From: Methanobacteriota archaeon
Lineage (GTDB): Archaea; Halobacteriota; Methanosarcinia; Methanosarcinales; Methanosarcinaceae
Length of the DNA: 64,000 nt
Direction: 5' to 3'
Assembly: GCA_016841625.1 (NCBI GenBank)
Contig: JAENYU010000023.1
Coordinates: 1-64,000 of the forward strand
Shown here: in pieces, positions 31,884 to 40,761 of the stretch
Layout of the letters: every line of letters begins with the position of its first letter
Position numbering within the stretch: position 1 is the stretch's first letter
The notes under the pieces: generated by a model
What the model saw: only the letters and a program-made list of their open reading frames with translations
Database searches by the model: none
Told to the model about the DNA's origin: nothing
Translations under genes and position numbers: made by a program

Positions 31884-32312
31884 TTAGGTGTATGGAATTA
31901 CTGTTTTTATTCCTTGATTCTTCCTTTCCTTTAGCCTATAGCTTTCTCCTTTGATGTTGATAGTGGTACAATGGTGGAGAATTCGATCTAACACAGCAGC
32001 CGCTATTATATGATCCTGGAATATTTCACCCCATTCTCCATATGATTTATTTGAAGTGAAGATGGTTGAGCTTTTCTCATACCGTTTTGATATAAGCTGG
32101 AATAAACCGTGAGCTCCTTCTTCATCAAATGGGAGATATCCCATTTCATCAATTATCAGTAGTTTGTATTTCGTAAAATCCCTTATTTTCTTTTCAAAAA
32201 CTCCTTCCATGCTTGCTTTTTTTAACCTCTCGATAAGGGTGCCTGCACTGATAAAGTAAGCAGAAAACCCTGCTTTTACAGCTTCAATTCCAAGAGCTAT
32301 TGCAAGATGAGA
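31884..32312 (-). pseudogene. istB: IstB-like ATPase, 5-prime part lost at an intron boundary
   Basis: Visible from SHLAIALGIEAVKAG (the end of Walker A, G-K-S/T-H) through Walker B LLIIDEMGYLPF to the C-terminus (GESYRLKERK). The intron 3-prime end at 32313 falls exactly between the Lys and Ser/Thr codons of Walker A. No 5-prime exon encoding the matching GxxGxGK is found at the other intron end, so the gene is truncated. Confidence 0.85.
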
Positions 32313-33157
32313 GTCGAATAACAGGGTGGGATTACTCCCTACCCCGTCTTCTAGGAACCGGACTTGAATTTTTCAATTCATCCGGCTCGAGCCACTACTA
32401 CCCTTTCGGGTGTCAGTTTGGAACGGAATTGGATATATTGATACGTTTCTTCCTGTGATATTCCATTATTTTCCATTGTTCGAAATAATTCTTATCGATA
32501 AATGGATTCTTTTGAAGACTTGCTAATCTTTGCCTAACAATTTTGGCGTTAGAGAATCTCTCTAACGTCTGTACTTCTGTGCAGAATATGTATTTTCTGC
32601 TATCAGATTTATGCCAGTATTTGGTCATTATCCAATTGAGACCTTTGTTCGGATGTCTCCTTTTTGCCCAGGAGATAAGCATGTGAAAGACTATGTTATC
32701 AAGTTTGCTGAATACCGCAGATGAAACTGCATGATTGTGATACTGTGCCCATCCTCTAATAATTGGATTGAGTGTTCGTATCAATCGGTCTTGATCCCAT
32801 GCTTTTGCTTCGTTGATTATTGCACTGATTTTCCTGATAACTTCAGTCTGCGATTCTTTAGATGGCTTCGGAAGGAGTTTGCCTTTGTATCTCCTGAAGT
32901 TCCATCCTAAGAAATTGAACCCTTCACTAATATTAGTCACAAGGGTTTTTTCTTCGCTGAGCTTAAGTCCACGAGGATCTAAAAATGCTTGGATGACATC
33001 GATGATATTATGAGCTGTTTCGGATGAATCAGCGGTTACCACAAAATCATCAGCAAAGCGTATGAAATTGACCTTGTGCTTGTTGAGATGAGATTTGTCA
33101 ATTGTTCCGTCTGGTTTGGAATAATAGATACTCGCTAGGACCTTTTCCATTCCATTT
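32313..33157 (-). mobile_element. 3-prime half of a group II intron
   Basis: It ends TTATTCGAC at 32313; domain V is at 32355-32388, also 34 bases. Its stem differs from the inner intron's domain V by paired changes (GACGG/CTGTC against GAATT/AATTC), supporting a real structure. It encodes the RT C-terminal half. Confidence 0.85.
32413..33157 (-). pseudogene. Group II intron RT, C-terminal part
   Basis: Begins within LNGMEKVLASIYYSKPDG, includes IRFADDFVV and the maturase domain (PIIRGWAQYHNH), and ends normally. It is very close to the inner-intron RT at 22898-24397. About the first 250 residues are missing and replaced by the ISAzo13-like element. Confidence 0.85.
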
Positions 33158-33178
33158 AGGAATGACTGAAAAATAACT

Positions 33179-34392
33179 TCAAGTTTCCACTTCTGGAATT
33201 GCTCTATAATTCCATTTTCCCAAATAATCATCAAATACAATTTTCATTTTTTCCTTGAAGTTTTCACTTACTTTTCTTCCCGTGGCATAAACTTTATCCT
33301 TGATAGTTGAAAACACCTTCAGTCCTGTGGATGTACAAGTCTTATCAACGAGACTTTTAACCACCTCAACACTGCTGAAAACAACACCTTTACAGGCACT
33401 CGTAACATGACAGAATAACCTGTGTTCTATCGGATTGTATTTCGAAGTATATGGTGGATAGTGAGCCATTCTGATTTCAATCCCAATTTCATTGGCTAGC
33501 TTTTGTAGGTCTTCTTTGAAAATATAATGCCTACTTGAGTTGCTTCCACCGCCATCTGCCAGGACTAAAATGCTACTTGCCTGGTGGTAATCTTCCTTAC
33601 CGTAGTTTTCCCACCAGTATTTAATGCAGTCACAACAAAACTCGCTCGTATCCTTAGTGGTTCCCAGAGTTATGTATCCCTCGTTGCGTTTTAGGTCGTA
33701 TATGCCATGTGGAATTACAATACCATCTGAAAATGTATTGAAGTCGTGGTCATAAACCTTTACCGTTTCAGTACAGTAAACTTTTCCATCTCGGTAGAAA
33801 TTGCCTAAGAATTCTTTTTTTTCACATCTATACTGATAATCGGATTCTCGCTTTCAGAGTACTCTTCTTTCAACTCCTTAATCCTCTCAAATTGCTCATT
33901 TCTGTCTTCACAGTCTTTCATTGCAACGGTTTTTTGCATTTTTCTCTTTACAAAACCATGTTTCTTCAAAAGCTGCTTTACTACATGAGGTGTTACATTC
34001 ATACCCCTCGATTTAAAAGCATTTGAAATTTCTTTATGATTCAGATTTGTCCATTTTATGTCTTCGTCCATAGGGCTTCCAGCCGTATGGTTTTTTAAGA
34101 TCTCAAAGAAAACTTCATCGATATTTTCTACCGTGTCGATGATTTTCTTTTTACCCCCTCCAGGCTTTCGAATCCTGTCCTCTGGTGTTTCTGTACCATT
34201 GGTGAGTTCAGCAATTCCAGCCATGACAGTCTGAAAATGGCAACCCAGCACATCACTTATGTATTTTTGTCCCCCATGACCTAATTTCATTGCTTCTATG
34301 GATGCATATCTTCTTCTGTTTTTCTCGTTCAAAGAATCATAAAATGCTTTCATTTGCTTTTCAATGTCTTCCAAATATTTCTTGCACGCCAT
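33179..34392 (-). CDS. ISAzo13-family transposase, probably made by -1 frameshifting
   Basis: Frame 0 runs from ATG 34392 to a TAG at 33805-33807. The -1 frame continues without a stop to 33179. The joined product is about 404 aa. DDE residues are the Asp in IISIDVKKK, Asp in LVLADGGGSN, and Glu in YNPIEHRLF, all intact across the shift. The N-terminal region carries an HTH (SIEAMKLGHGGQKYISDVLG). The shift occurs at A-AAA-AAG (33820-33814), a classic -1 slippery heptamer, directly after the first catalytic Asp codon. The alternative is a one-base deletion that inactivated the gene. Confidence 0.75.
33814..33822 (-). promoter_or_regulatory. Candidate programmed -1 ribosomal frameshift site
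   Basis: Minus-strand A8G. In frame 0 the codons are AAA AAA AAG; slippage by -1 makes the next codon GAA and opens a frame of about 210 codons with the rest of the catalytic domain. The zero-frame stop follows two codons later. Confidence 0.55.
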
Positions 34393-34492
34393 TAAATTCA
34401 GTTCCGTTTTTATTTGTAAGCGAGTTTAACCAGTATTATATATTGGAAACAAAAATACTCGGTATTATATATTTATTATTCCTGAGTATCCT

Positions 34493-35046
34493 GCATTCAT
34501 AAGTTTGCTTCCTTTCATGTAATAGAACACCTACGGCAAGTCTGCTCCCTTTCGGGATAAGGCAAATTCTGAACCTCTATGCATTCCATTACAGAATGTC
34601 ATTCGCTTTTTACCTTTTCCTTTATCCCCTGTGCCATTGTTGTTTCTCGCGAAATTCCTACCCTTTTTTTTTTGTGGGAGCACATGGGACTTACCAAGTT
34701 CTGAATTTATGGATAATATGACCATTTTAGGAGTTATCTGTAGACCGGGAACATTTTGTTTGCTCATTATACCGTTTGGAGAGCCAGTATAATCCGGTTC
34801 CTTACCTGTTGGTTCAAGTGTATCAACCCATTTCACTTGTCGCTGATTACGATCCTTACGATAATTCAACTTTCGTTTCTCCATGATAGTCTTTCCCTTG
34901 CAGATTGATCAAATTAGGTTTTTGATCTTTTCCACGTTGTCTTGCAGGCTTCACACAATTTTGTTACCAAAATGCATGCTGCAATAGGGATATCCTGAGC
35001 AAATAGGATAGCTTATAGCAATCCATAATTCAGCTTCTTGTCGCAC
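34493..35046 (-). mobile_element. 5-prime half of a group II intron
   Basis: It begins GTGCGACAAGAAGC at 35046 and resembles the 5-prime part of the outer intron (26256 downward), including the block around the RT start (AACACC, CCCTTTCGGG, CCATTACAGAATG). It stops at the ISAzo13-like element a few codons into the RT gene. The exon upstream (GCTGAAAATGGAG) is IS21 terminal sequence, not istB, so it was a separate insertion from the 3-prime half. Confidence 0.7.
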
Positions 35047-35148
35047 CTCCATTTTCAGCATTGTTCACAATCCTCGAACTTTTCTCAAGGATTGTGAGTT
35101 GGGGAATTTTAAACCGCCGAAAATGGGGAATTCTTAACCGCCGTTGAC

Positions 35149-35756
35149 ACAAAACAAAATACGCTTGAAAACAATAACAAATACAATAATTTACAGGTTT
35201 TTTAAAGATTTATTAGTCAGTGATGACTGTGAAAAGTCGTTCCCATTCGGAACTATGGCTATTCGGAACTACTGTATACTTCACCAGTATAATCAGCATT
35301 CACTCATATAAGTATAGAACAGTGTAAAAAGATTATATTCAAGCACATATAAGACATGTAAAATAATTTAATACTATAATTTGAATTGGCAACAAAAACA
35401 AGGAAACATACAATATACCGTAAAAAGCTAAGCAAAAATTCAAGAAAATGCAGAAATAAATGATACAAGTCAGTAATGACACGAAAATGGGGGAAATTAT
35501 AGTTATTTACTTAAAGTATTAGATTATAGCAGAGGCAAACGTAAAAGGAAACAATAAACCTAACCAATTTAGTTCCAACAAAAGTTAACAAACAAAAAAA
35601 ATTGAATTGATAAATCATATCGTCCTCAAGGTTCTTGAAAGGAATGACCACTCCTCACAGCAATATGAGGGGTCTACTGAAACAAAAATTAACATGATTA
35701 AGAGAAACAAAAGCTTGGAAACCGAAACATCTTTAATAGCATATGGGGAAATTTGA
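35149..35756. other. AT-rich intergenic region
   Basis: About 600 bp without an ORF. There is a short direct repeat ATTCGGAACTA (near 35238 and 35256) and a weak hairpin TATACTTCACCAGTATA. The last part is similar to the region before the cohesin gene at 39428 (GGGGAAATT then ATG-initiated leader). Confidence 0.5.
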
Positions 35757-35891
35757 ATGCAAAAGAAAAGCGTGCTGAACAACACATTATGCCCGAGTCG
35801 GATTTTACTGTTATTTACCTCTTTAAACATAGTTATCACAGTTACAGAATTATCAAAAATTATAACCATAGCACCAGAAATCCTGCCCCAT
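35757..35891 (+). pseudogene. Relic of a cohesin-protein leader fused upstream
   Basis: These 45 codons, in frame with the next gene, match the signal-peptide region of the cohesin protein at 39428 at DNA level (GAACAACACATTA, GATTTTACTGTTATTT) but have lost the Ala-x-Ala cleavage region. The next gene has its own signal peptide from Met 35892. It may act as a 5-prime leader or promoter copy. Confidence 0.6.
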
Positions 35892-38831
35892 ATGAATATT
35901 AAAAAAACACTTTTCAAAAAGTGTACTAAAATAATTACCTACTCATTTTTAGTAGTTCTTTTACTTTCATTTGTAGGGTTTGCATCGGCAGCTGATTACT
36001 ACGTATCAACTGAAGGAAGTAATGAAAATAATGGATTAACTTTAGATACAGCATGGACCACACCATCTTATGCTGCAACTAAAGTAGTCTCAGGAGATAC
36101 AATTTATCTTGTAAATTGCACATGGTATGAAGAAAAGATACATTTTAGCAATAATGGCACTGAGGAAAAACCAATCACAATTAAAGCGTACAATGGAACG
36201 CCAACACTTGATGGGATAGTAGGAGCAGTGTCATCTTCCGATAGAGGGTTAGACATAACTAACAGTGAACACATTGTAATCAGAGGTTTAAAAGTATTAA
36301 ACTACACTCATCCTTTGTATATAAGATCCTCAAACAATATCTCTGTATATGATTCAGAATTTAGTAATTCGATTGGCGGTTTCACAGTAGGTATTGCTAA
36401 CACAGATACTTACCATACTTTGATTGATAATTGTTCTATTCATAATTCTGGCTGGAATGCAATACAGATTCAAGGGAATAGAGAATTACCAAATGGAAAC
36501 GGAATTGCAAGTGAATACATCACAGTTACTAATAATACAATATATAACAACAGCAAACATGGCCATATTGATTTATATGGGAATATAAAACATGTACTAA
36601 TAAAAGACAATGTAATGTACAATAGTAAATATACTGGGATATATTCACATTCAGTCACAGACAGCCAATGGAATATAACTATTATAAATAATACCATTTA
36701 TAACTGTTCATATGGGATGAAATTTGAAAATTTACATAATTCCAATATAGTTAGTAATGAGATTTACGATATAGATGCTTATGGGATATATACAGGAATT
36801 GGTTCAGATAATATTACCTTTTGCGAAAATAATATTTCAGCACAAGATTATGCTTTTCAAGTAGGAGATTCTAATTTAACTTTAGCAAGAAATAAATTGA
36901 ATGATAATATAGTATATAGGCTTAATGAGGATGGCTTATTTACTCTCGAAGATGCCATTGATAATTATTACAATATATATTTGACAAAAGGTGCCAATAC
37001 GACAGTGAAGTACACTACAAACCAAGTTTTTACAATACAATCAATACGTTCTGATTCTACTTATGAAATATCCGACATATGGTATAAATGCGATAAAAGT
37101 GAGTTAGTGATAAAATCGAATCCCAATGGATCTTTGTTAGCTTGCATTCAAAAATATCCCTTTTACATCCGTCCTATTAATCAACCTCTAAAAGTTACAT
37201 CAGCAAATAATACCACTCTACAATTACATTCAGATTTAATAGACAATCCAGTATGGATAAGTGTCGATCTTTCTGAATACTCCGATAGTTCTGTGATAAT
37301 GTTAGTAGATGGCAAACCCTATGAATATGAAACTGCAAACAAAGTTGGTCTCGTAACTTTTTATTACAATGAAACATGGAATACAGATCACATATTTACA
37401 TTTGAAAAAAATCCATTAAATTCATCAGAAGATTTATTCAACACTACAATATCAGGATACGTAGAATCTTCCAGTGGCTTTCCCATACCTGATGCTTTTG
37501 TGTTCAATAATGTCACAAATGAGATTGTTACCACAGATCCCAATGGGCATTACAATTTAAATATACCTACTAATAACAACGTAAAAATTACTGCTGCGAA
37601 AGAAGGATATTACTCCAGTTCATTTTCTGTTAAAGTTGGAGAAAAAGACATTTCAAATGCAAACCTTGTCTTAAATAAAGAAGAGACTGAAGATTCAACA
37701 CACGTTAAGATATCTCAGTCAAACAGATTCATAACTCCAAACCAGCCTTTCACAATCGAGGTTTCAATCAATCCGGATACAGCCATAACCGGAGCCCAGT
37801 TTAACCTGCTATTCGACAGTTCAATGGTAAGCGCAGACAGTGTAACTGAAGGAAACCTTCTCAACCAGGACGGAGCTGAAACCCTGTTCAACTGCGGGAC
37901 CATCAACAACAGCTCAGGAACAGTTACAGATGTCTACGGCTCAATCCTTGGCAAATCAAATGTTTCTTCAGAGGGAGTGATGGCAACCATCACCATGACC
38001 GCAGGAAGCGTCACAGGCATAACAGAACTAAAACTCTCCAATGTAATTGTTAGTGACAGCGATTCAAAAGCTGCGCCAATTACCATTAGCAATGCAACCG
38101 TGCTTATCGATACCGCACCTGTCCTGAATTCGATCGGTCCTAAATCGGTTAGTGAAACGAACACACTGAACTTTGCAGTGGATGCTAGCGATGCGGACGG
38201 AGATGAACTGACATATTCAGCCACAGGCCTTCCGGATGGAGCAAACATTGACCCGGCAACAGGAGTGTTTACCTGGGTACCAGCCCCCGGGCAGACCGGC
38301 GTTTATACGGCCACCTTTGAAGTAAGCGATGGGTACCTCAGCGATTCCGAAGATGTCTCAATAACCGTGAATCCAGCAAACAATGTCCCGGTAATTGATT
38401 CTTTTGAACCGGAGAGCGGAGCAAGCTTCAAAGAAAAAGACAAAATCAACATTTTAGTAAGCGCATTCGATCTGGACGGGCAGTTCCTGAACTACATCAT
38501 CAAGATCAATGGAGTAACGTGCAGCACTGAGCCGACTTATATCTGGAAGACCGACTTCTCGAGCAGTGGGGAGTATACTGTAGAAGTAACGGTAAGCGAT
38601 GGAGTCGATCAGGTAACAGAGCAGCACACCATCTACGTCAATGACTACCATCCTGAATGGGACGTTAACAAAGACTGGAAGGTGGATATCCTGGATATAG
38701 CCACAGTCGCTCAGGAAATCGGAACTACTACAACCGAACCTTATCCGAGGTGGGACGTAAACCAGGATGGGGAAGTCAATATCCAGGACCTTAGCATTGT
38801 TGGATACCACTTTGGGGAAAAAATAGAGTAA
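35892..38831 (+). CDS. Secreted beta-helix protein with cohesin, Ig-like and dockerin domains
   Basis: About 979 aa from ATG 35892, where a proper signal peptide starts (MNIKKTLFKKCTKI, then FASAADYYVS). The order is: right-handed parallel beta-helix of the NosD type (many N-N-T-I-Y-N repeats, about residues 30-380); a carboxypeptidase-regulatory-like domain (ISGYVESSSGFPIPDAFVFN); a type I-like cohesin (VSINPDTAITGAQFNLLFD to IVSDSDSKAAP); a putative-Ig/cadherin-like repeat (DADGDELTYSATGLP); a PKD-like domain; and a C-terminal dockerin with two Ca-binding repeats (WDVNKDWKVDILDIATVA and WDVNQDGEVNIQDLSIVG). In the first repeat a Trp replaces the usual Gly of DxNxDG. The beta-helix part suggests carbohydrate binding or cleavage. 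Having cohesin and dockerin on one chain would allow self-assembly. Confidence 0.85.
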   Translation: MNIKKTLFKKCTKIITYSFLVVLLLSFVGFASAADYYVSTEGSNENNGLTLDTAWTTPSYAATKVVSGDTIYLVNCTWYEEKIHFSNNGTEEKPITIKAYNGTPTLDGIVGAVSSSDRGLDITNSEHIVIRGLKVLNYTHPLYIRSSNNISVYDSEFSNSIGGFTVGIANTDTYHTLIDNCSIHNSGWNAIQIQGNRELPNGNGIASEYITVTNNTIYNNSKHGHIDLYGNIKHVLIKDNVMYNSKYTGIYSHSVTDSQWNITIINNTIYNCSYGMKFENLHNSNIVSNEIYDIDAYGIYTGIGSDNITFCENNISAQDYAFQVGDSNLTLARNKLNDNIVYRLNEDGLFTLEDAIDNYYNIYLTKGANTTVKYTTNQVFTIQSIRSDSTYEISDIWYKCDKSELVIKSNPNGSLLACIQKYPFYIRPINQPLKVTSANNTTLQLHSDLIDNPVWISVDLSEYSDSSVIMLVDGKPYEYETANKVGLVTFYYNETWNTDHIFTFEKNPLNSSEDLFNTTISGYVESSSGFPIPDAFVFNNVTNEIVTTDPNGHYNLNIPTNNNVKITAAKEGYYSSSFSVKVGEKDISNANLVLNKEETEDSTHVKISQSNRFITPNQPFTIEVSINPDTAITGAQFNLLFDSSMVSADSVTEGNLLNQDGAETLFNCGTINNSSGTVTDVYGSILGKSNVSSEGVMATITMTAGSVTGITELKLSNVIVSDSDSKAAPITISNATVLIDTAPVLNSIGPKSVSETNTLNFAVDASDADGDELTYSATGLPDGANIDPATGVFTWVPAPGQTGVYTATFEVSDGYLSDSEDVSITVNPANNVPVIDSFEPESGASFKEKDKINILVSAFDLDGQFLNYIIKINGVTCSTEPTYIWKTDFSSSGEYTVEVTVSDGVDQVTEQHTIYVNDYHPEWDVNKDWKVDILDIATVAQEIGTTTTEPYPRWDVNQDGEVNIQDLSIVGYHFGEKIE

Positions 38832-38841
38832 AGAGACCTGG

Positions 38842-38879
38842 CGCAGGTACGGGGAACCTGCGTCAAAATTACTTTTTTT
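38842..38879 (+). terminator. Hairpin plus T-tract terminator
   Basis: CGCAGGT (38842-38848) pairs with ACCTGCG (38856-38862) and is followed by T7 at 38873-38879, just after the dockerin-protein stop. Confidence 0.7.
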
Positions 38880-38985
38880 AACACCTCTCACTATTTTGGA
38901 ATACTATTACTTTTTTGACATCTCTCACTATTTTGGCATATTAGTACTTTATTGACATTGTCACTATTTTGACATATTTCTACAT
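38870..38985 (+). repeat. Degenerate tandem repeat of about 37 bp
   Basis: At least three units of the type TTACTTTTTTGACATCTC + TCACTATTTTGGCATA. No coding potential. It lies between the two cohesin genes. The rest of 38986-39427 shows only AT-rich sequence leading to the next gene. Confidence 0.65.
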
Positions 38986-39427
38986 TTTTAAGACATTATT
39001 ATTTTATTTACAAATATATGGAAATACTGTATAAAAAAAGTTACTTATACCTTGCCCAGCTAATAAAAAAGCGGGAATGGTAATAGCAGAAAAGGGGTTA
39101 CCGGATTGATTAGAGCAATGTTAGCTCTATACATGACTAATTCTGTTTATGAATAAATTCTGTCCATGGGCACTGGAAGTTTTCGGGAAAAAGCTCAAAA
39201 TACATCTCACTGCCCTGAAACTTTCAAATAATCACTATCTCCGATTAGCAGATCCGGGTATTTTCATGAATACAGCCTTATTCGACCCTTTTCCTTCAGC
39301 ATAAAAATGCCGGCATCATACAAAATAAATTTATAATTAAAAAGTGTAAAATGAAGATCGATAGATATTGAGAGATTTATAAAAATTGCAAAACTAACTG
39401 GCTTGAATAACGAGTGGGGAAATTCAA

Positions 39428-40696
39428 ATGCACAGGAATAGCCTGCAGAACAACACATTACACCTGAGTCTGATTTTACTGTTATTTGTCTCTTTGAGCA
39501 CTGTATTTACAGGCATCGCTTCAGCAGAGACAATTGTAAGCATATCACCGGAAACGCAATCCATAGAAGAGAATCAGGATTTCATCCTGAGGATATATGT
39601 CGAACCCGATGCACCGATATCCGGAGCTCAGTTTGATCTCATATTCGATAACTCCCTGGTCAATGTCAGGGAAATCAGGGAAGGAGATCTATTAAAGCAG
39701 AAAGGAACTACCGTGTTTAGCCCGGGTACCGTTGACAACTCACAGGGTACTGTTACCGATGTTTACGATGTTATCCTGAACAAAATGGTGACAACACCCG
39801 GGACACTTGCAACGGTCTACCTCAGTTCAACCGACGGCTCCGGAGCATGCAAATTAGAGCTAACAAATGTGTTGGTAAGCGATTCAAGCGGCGGCTCAAT
39901 TCCGGTAACAGTGATAGACGGTACTGTCAGTATAGGAGATACTTCGACATCCCCTGCTGAAACAATATCAGGCGGGGGAAGTGGCGAAGGGGGAGGAGGA
40001 GCAGGTTCTCCCGAACCCTCCGAGAATGTCAAGCTAAAAGAGCTTTCCCAGTGCTTCATAAGCAACGGGGTTCGGGCCAGATATATGTTTAAAGGGGACA
40101 TCAATGACATAAGGTATGTGGAATTTGACCCCAAAAGAAGCTTTGGGAAGACCACAGCAATCATCGAGATTCTCAAAGGAAAATCCACACTGACCCCGAT
40201 CGAACCGGAAGGGCGGGTATATCAGCACATGAATATCTGGATCGGGACGGACGGGATTTCAAACTCTGATAACCTTGAAAATGGAGCTGTGGGCTTTAGA
40301 GTCGAAAAAGCCTGGATCAATGAAAATGAAATTGATCGGACCTCTATCACCCTGAACCATTTCAGCAACGATAGGTGGGACGTGCTTGAAACCTTGCAAA
40401 CCGGCGAGGATGACCTCTACCTGTATTTTGAAGCCGAAACTCCGGGTTTTTCCCCGTTTGCGATAACCGGGCAGAGTACCAGGACCGTGCAGACCGCAGA
40501 AAGTTCAACCCAGGGTTCAAATGAGGTTAGGGATTCAAACGATGCCCCGAGATCAGAAGCTACTTCAAAAGCGACTCAGGCTCCAGAAGGGGAAAATGAG
40601 GCGCAGGTAGAGAAGAAGGACTACTCCGCAATTATCTACGTTGCAATGGGAATAATCCTATTCTTGCCCGTACTCCTGATGTTTAAAAGAAGTTAA
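39428..40696 (+). CDS. Membrane-anchored cohesin protein with PGF-pre-PGF domain
   Basis: 422 aa. Signal peptide to about residue 33 (GIASAET). A cohesin domain follows at about 34-175 (VEPDAPISGAQFDLIFD, LTNVLVSDSSGGS), then a Gly-rich linker (SGGGSGEGGGGAGSP). A PGF-pre-PGF domain spans about 200-350 (DINDIRYVEFDPKRSFGKTT, ending near TPGFSPFAI). An acidic Ser/Thr linker leads to a C-terminal membrane segment with a basic end (GIILFLPVLLMFKRS). PGF-pre-PGF domains are typical of archaeal surface proteins, often with a PGF-CTERM tail; here only a plain anchor is visible. The protein presents a cohesin at the cell surface and could dock the dockerin protein encoded upstream. Its leader is homologous to 35757-35891. 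Confidence 0.85.
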   Translation: MHRNSLQNNTLHLSLILLLFVSLSTVFTGIASAETIVSISPETQSIEENQDFILRIYVEPDAPISGAQFDLIFDNSLVNVREIREGDLLKQKGTTVFSPGTVDNSQGTVTDVYDVILNKMVTTPGTLATVYLSSTDGSGACKLELTNVLVSDSSGGSIPVTVIDGTVSIGDTSTSPAETISGGGSGEGGGGAGSPEPSENVKLKELSQCFISNGVRARYMFKGDINDIRYVEFDPKRSFGKTTAIIEILKGKSTLTPIEPEGRVYQHMNIWIGTDGISNSDNLENGAVGFRVEKAWINENEIDRTSITLNHFSNDRWDVLETLQTGEDDLYLYFEAETPGFSPFAITGQSTRTVQTAESSTQGSNEVRDSNDAPRSEATSKATQAPEGENEAQVEKKDYSAIIYVAMGIILFLPVLLMFKRS

Positions 40697-40697
40697 T

Positions 40698-40741
40698 GGT
40701 GATTGCGCTTTTTGCATTGCATCACCTTTCATTTATTTTTT
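40698..40741. terminator. Bidirectional terminator between convergent genes
   Basis: GGTGAT (40698-40703) pairs with ATCACC (40721-40726), with an inner GC pairing, followed by a T-rich run. It serves the cohesin gene and perhaps the convergent phosphoglycosyltransferase gene. Confidence 0.6.
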
Positions 40742-40761
40742 AAACCGATGTACAACTTCCT

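Larger units (their letters stand above)
33158..34492 (-). mobile_element. ISAzo13-like insertion sequence
   Basis: It lies between the two intron halves. Imperfect inverted ends are AGGAATGACTGAAAAATAA at 33158 and, on the other strand, AGGATACTCAGGAATAATAA from 34492. The boundaries are approximate (within about 10 bases). It encodes a transposase in two overlapping frames. Confidence 0.6.
31790..35148 (-). mobile_element. IS21-like element, gutted by introns and another IS
   Basis: The inverted ends GTCAACGGCGGTT (31790-31802) and AACCGCCGTTGAC (35136-35148) are each followed inward by a second GGCGGTTTAAAATTCCCCA block, as in IS21 ends. Inside, only the C-terminal part of istB remains. 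istA and the N-terminus of istB are gone, replaced by intron halves and an ISAzo13-like element. Confidence 0.8.
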
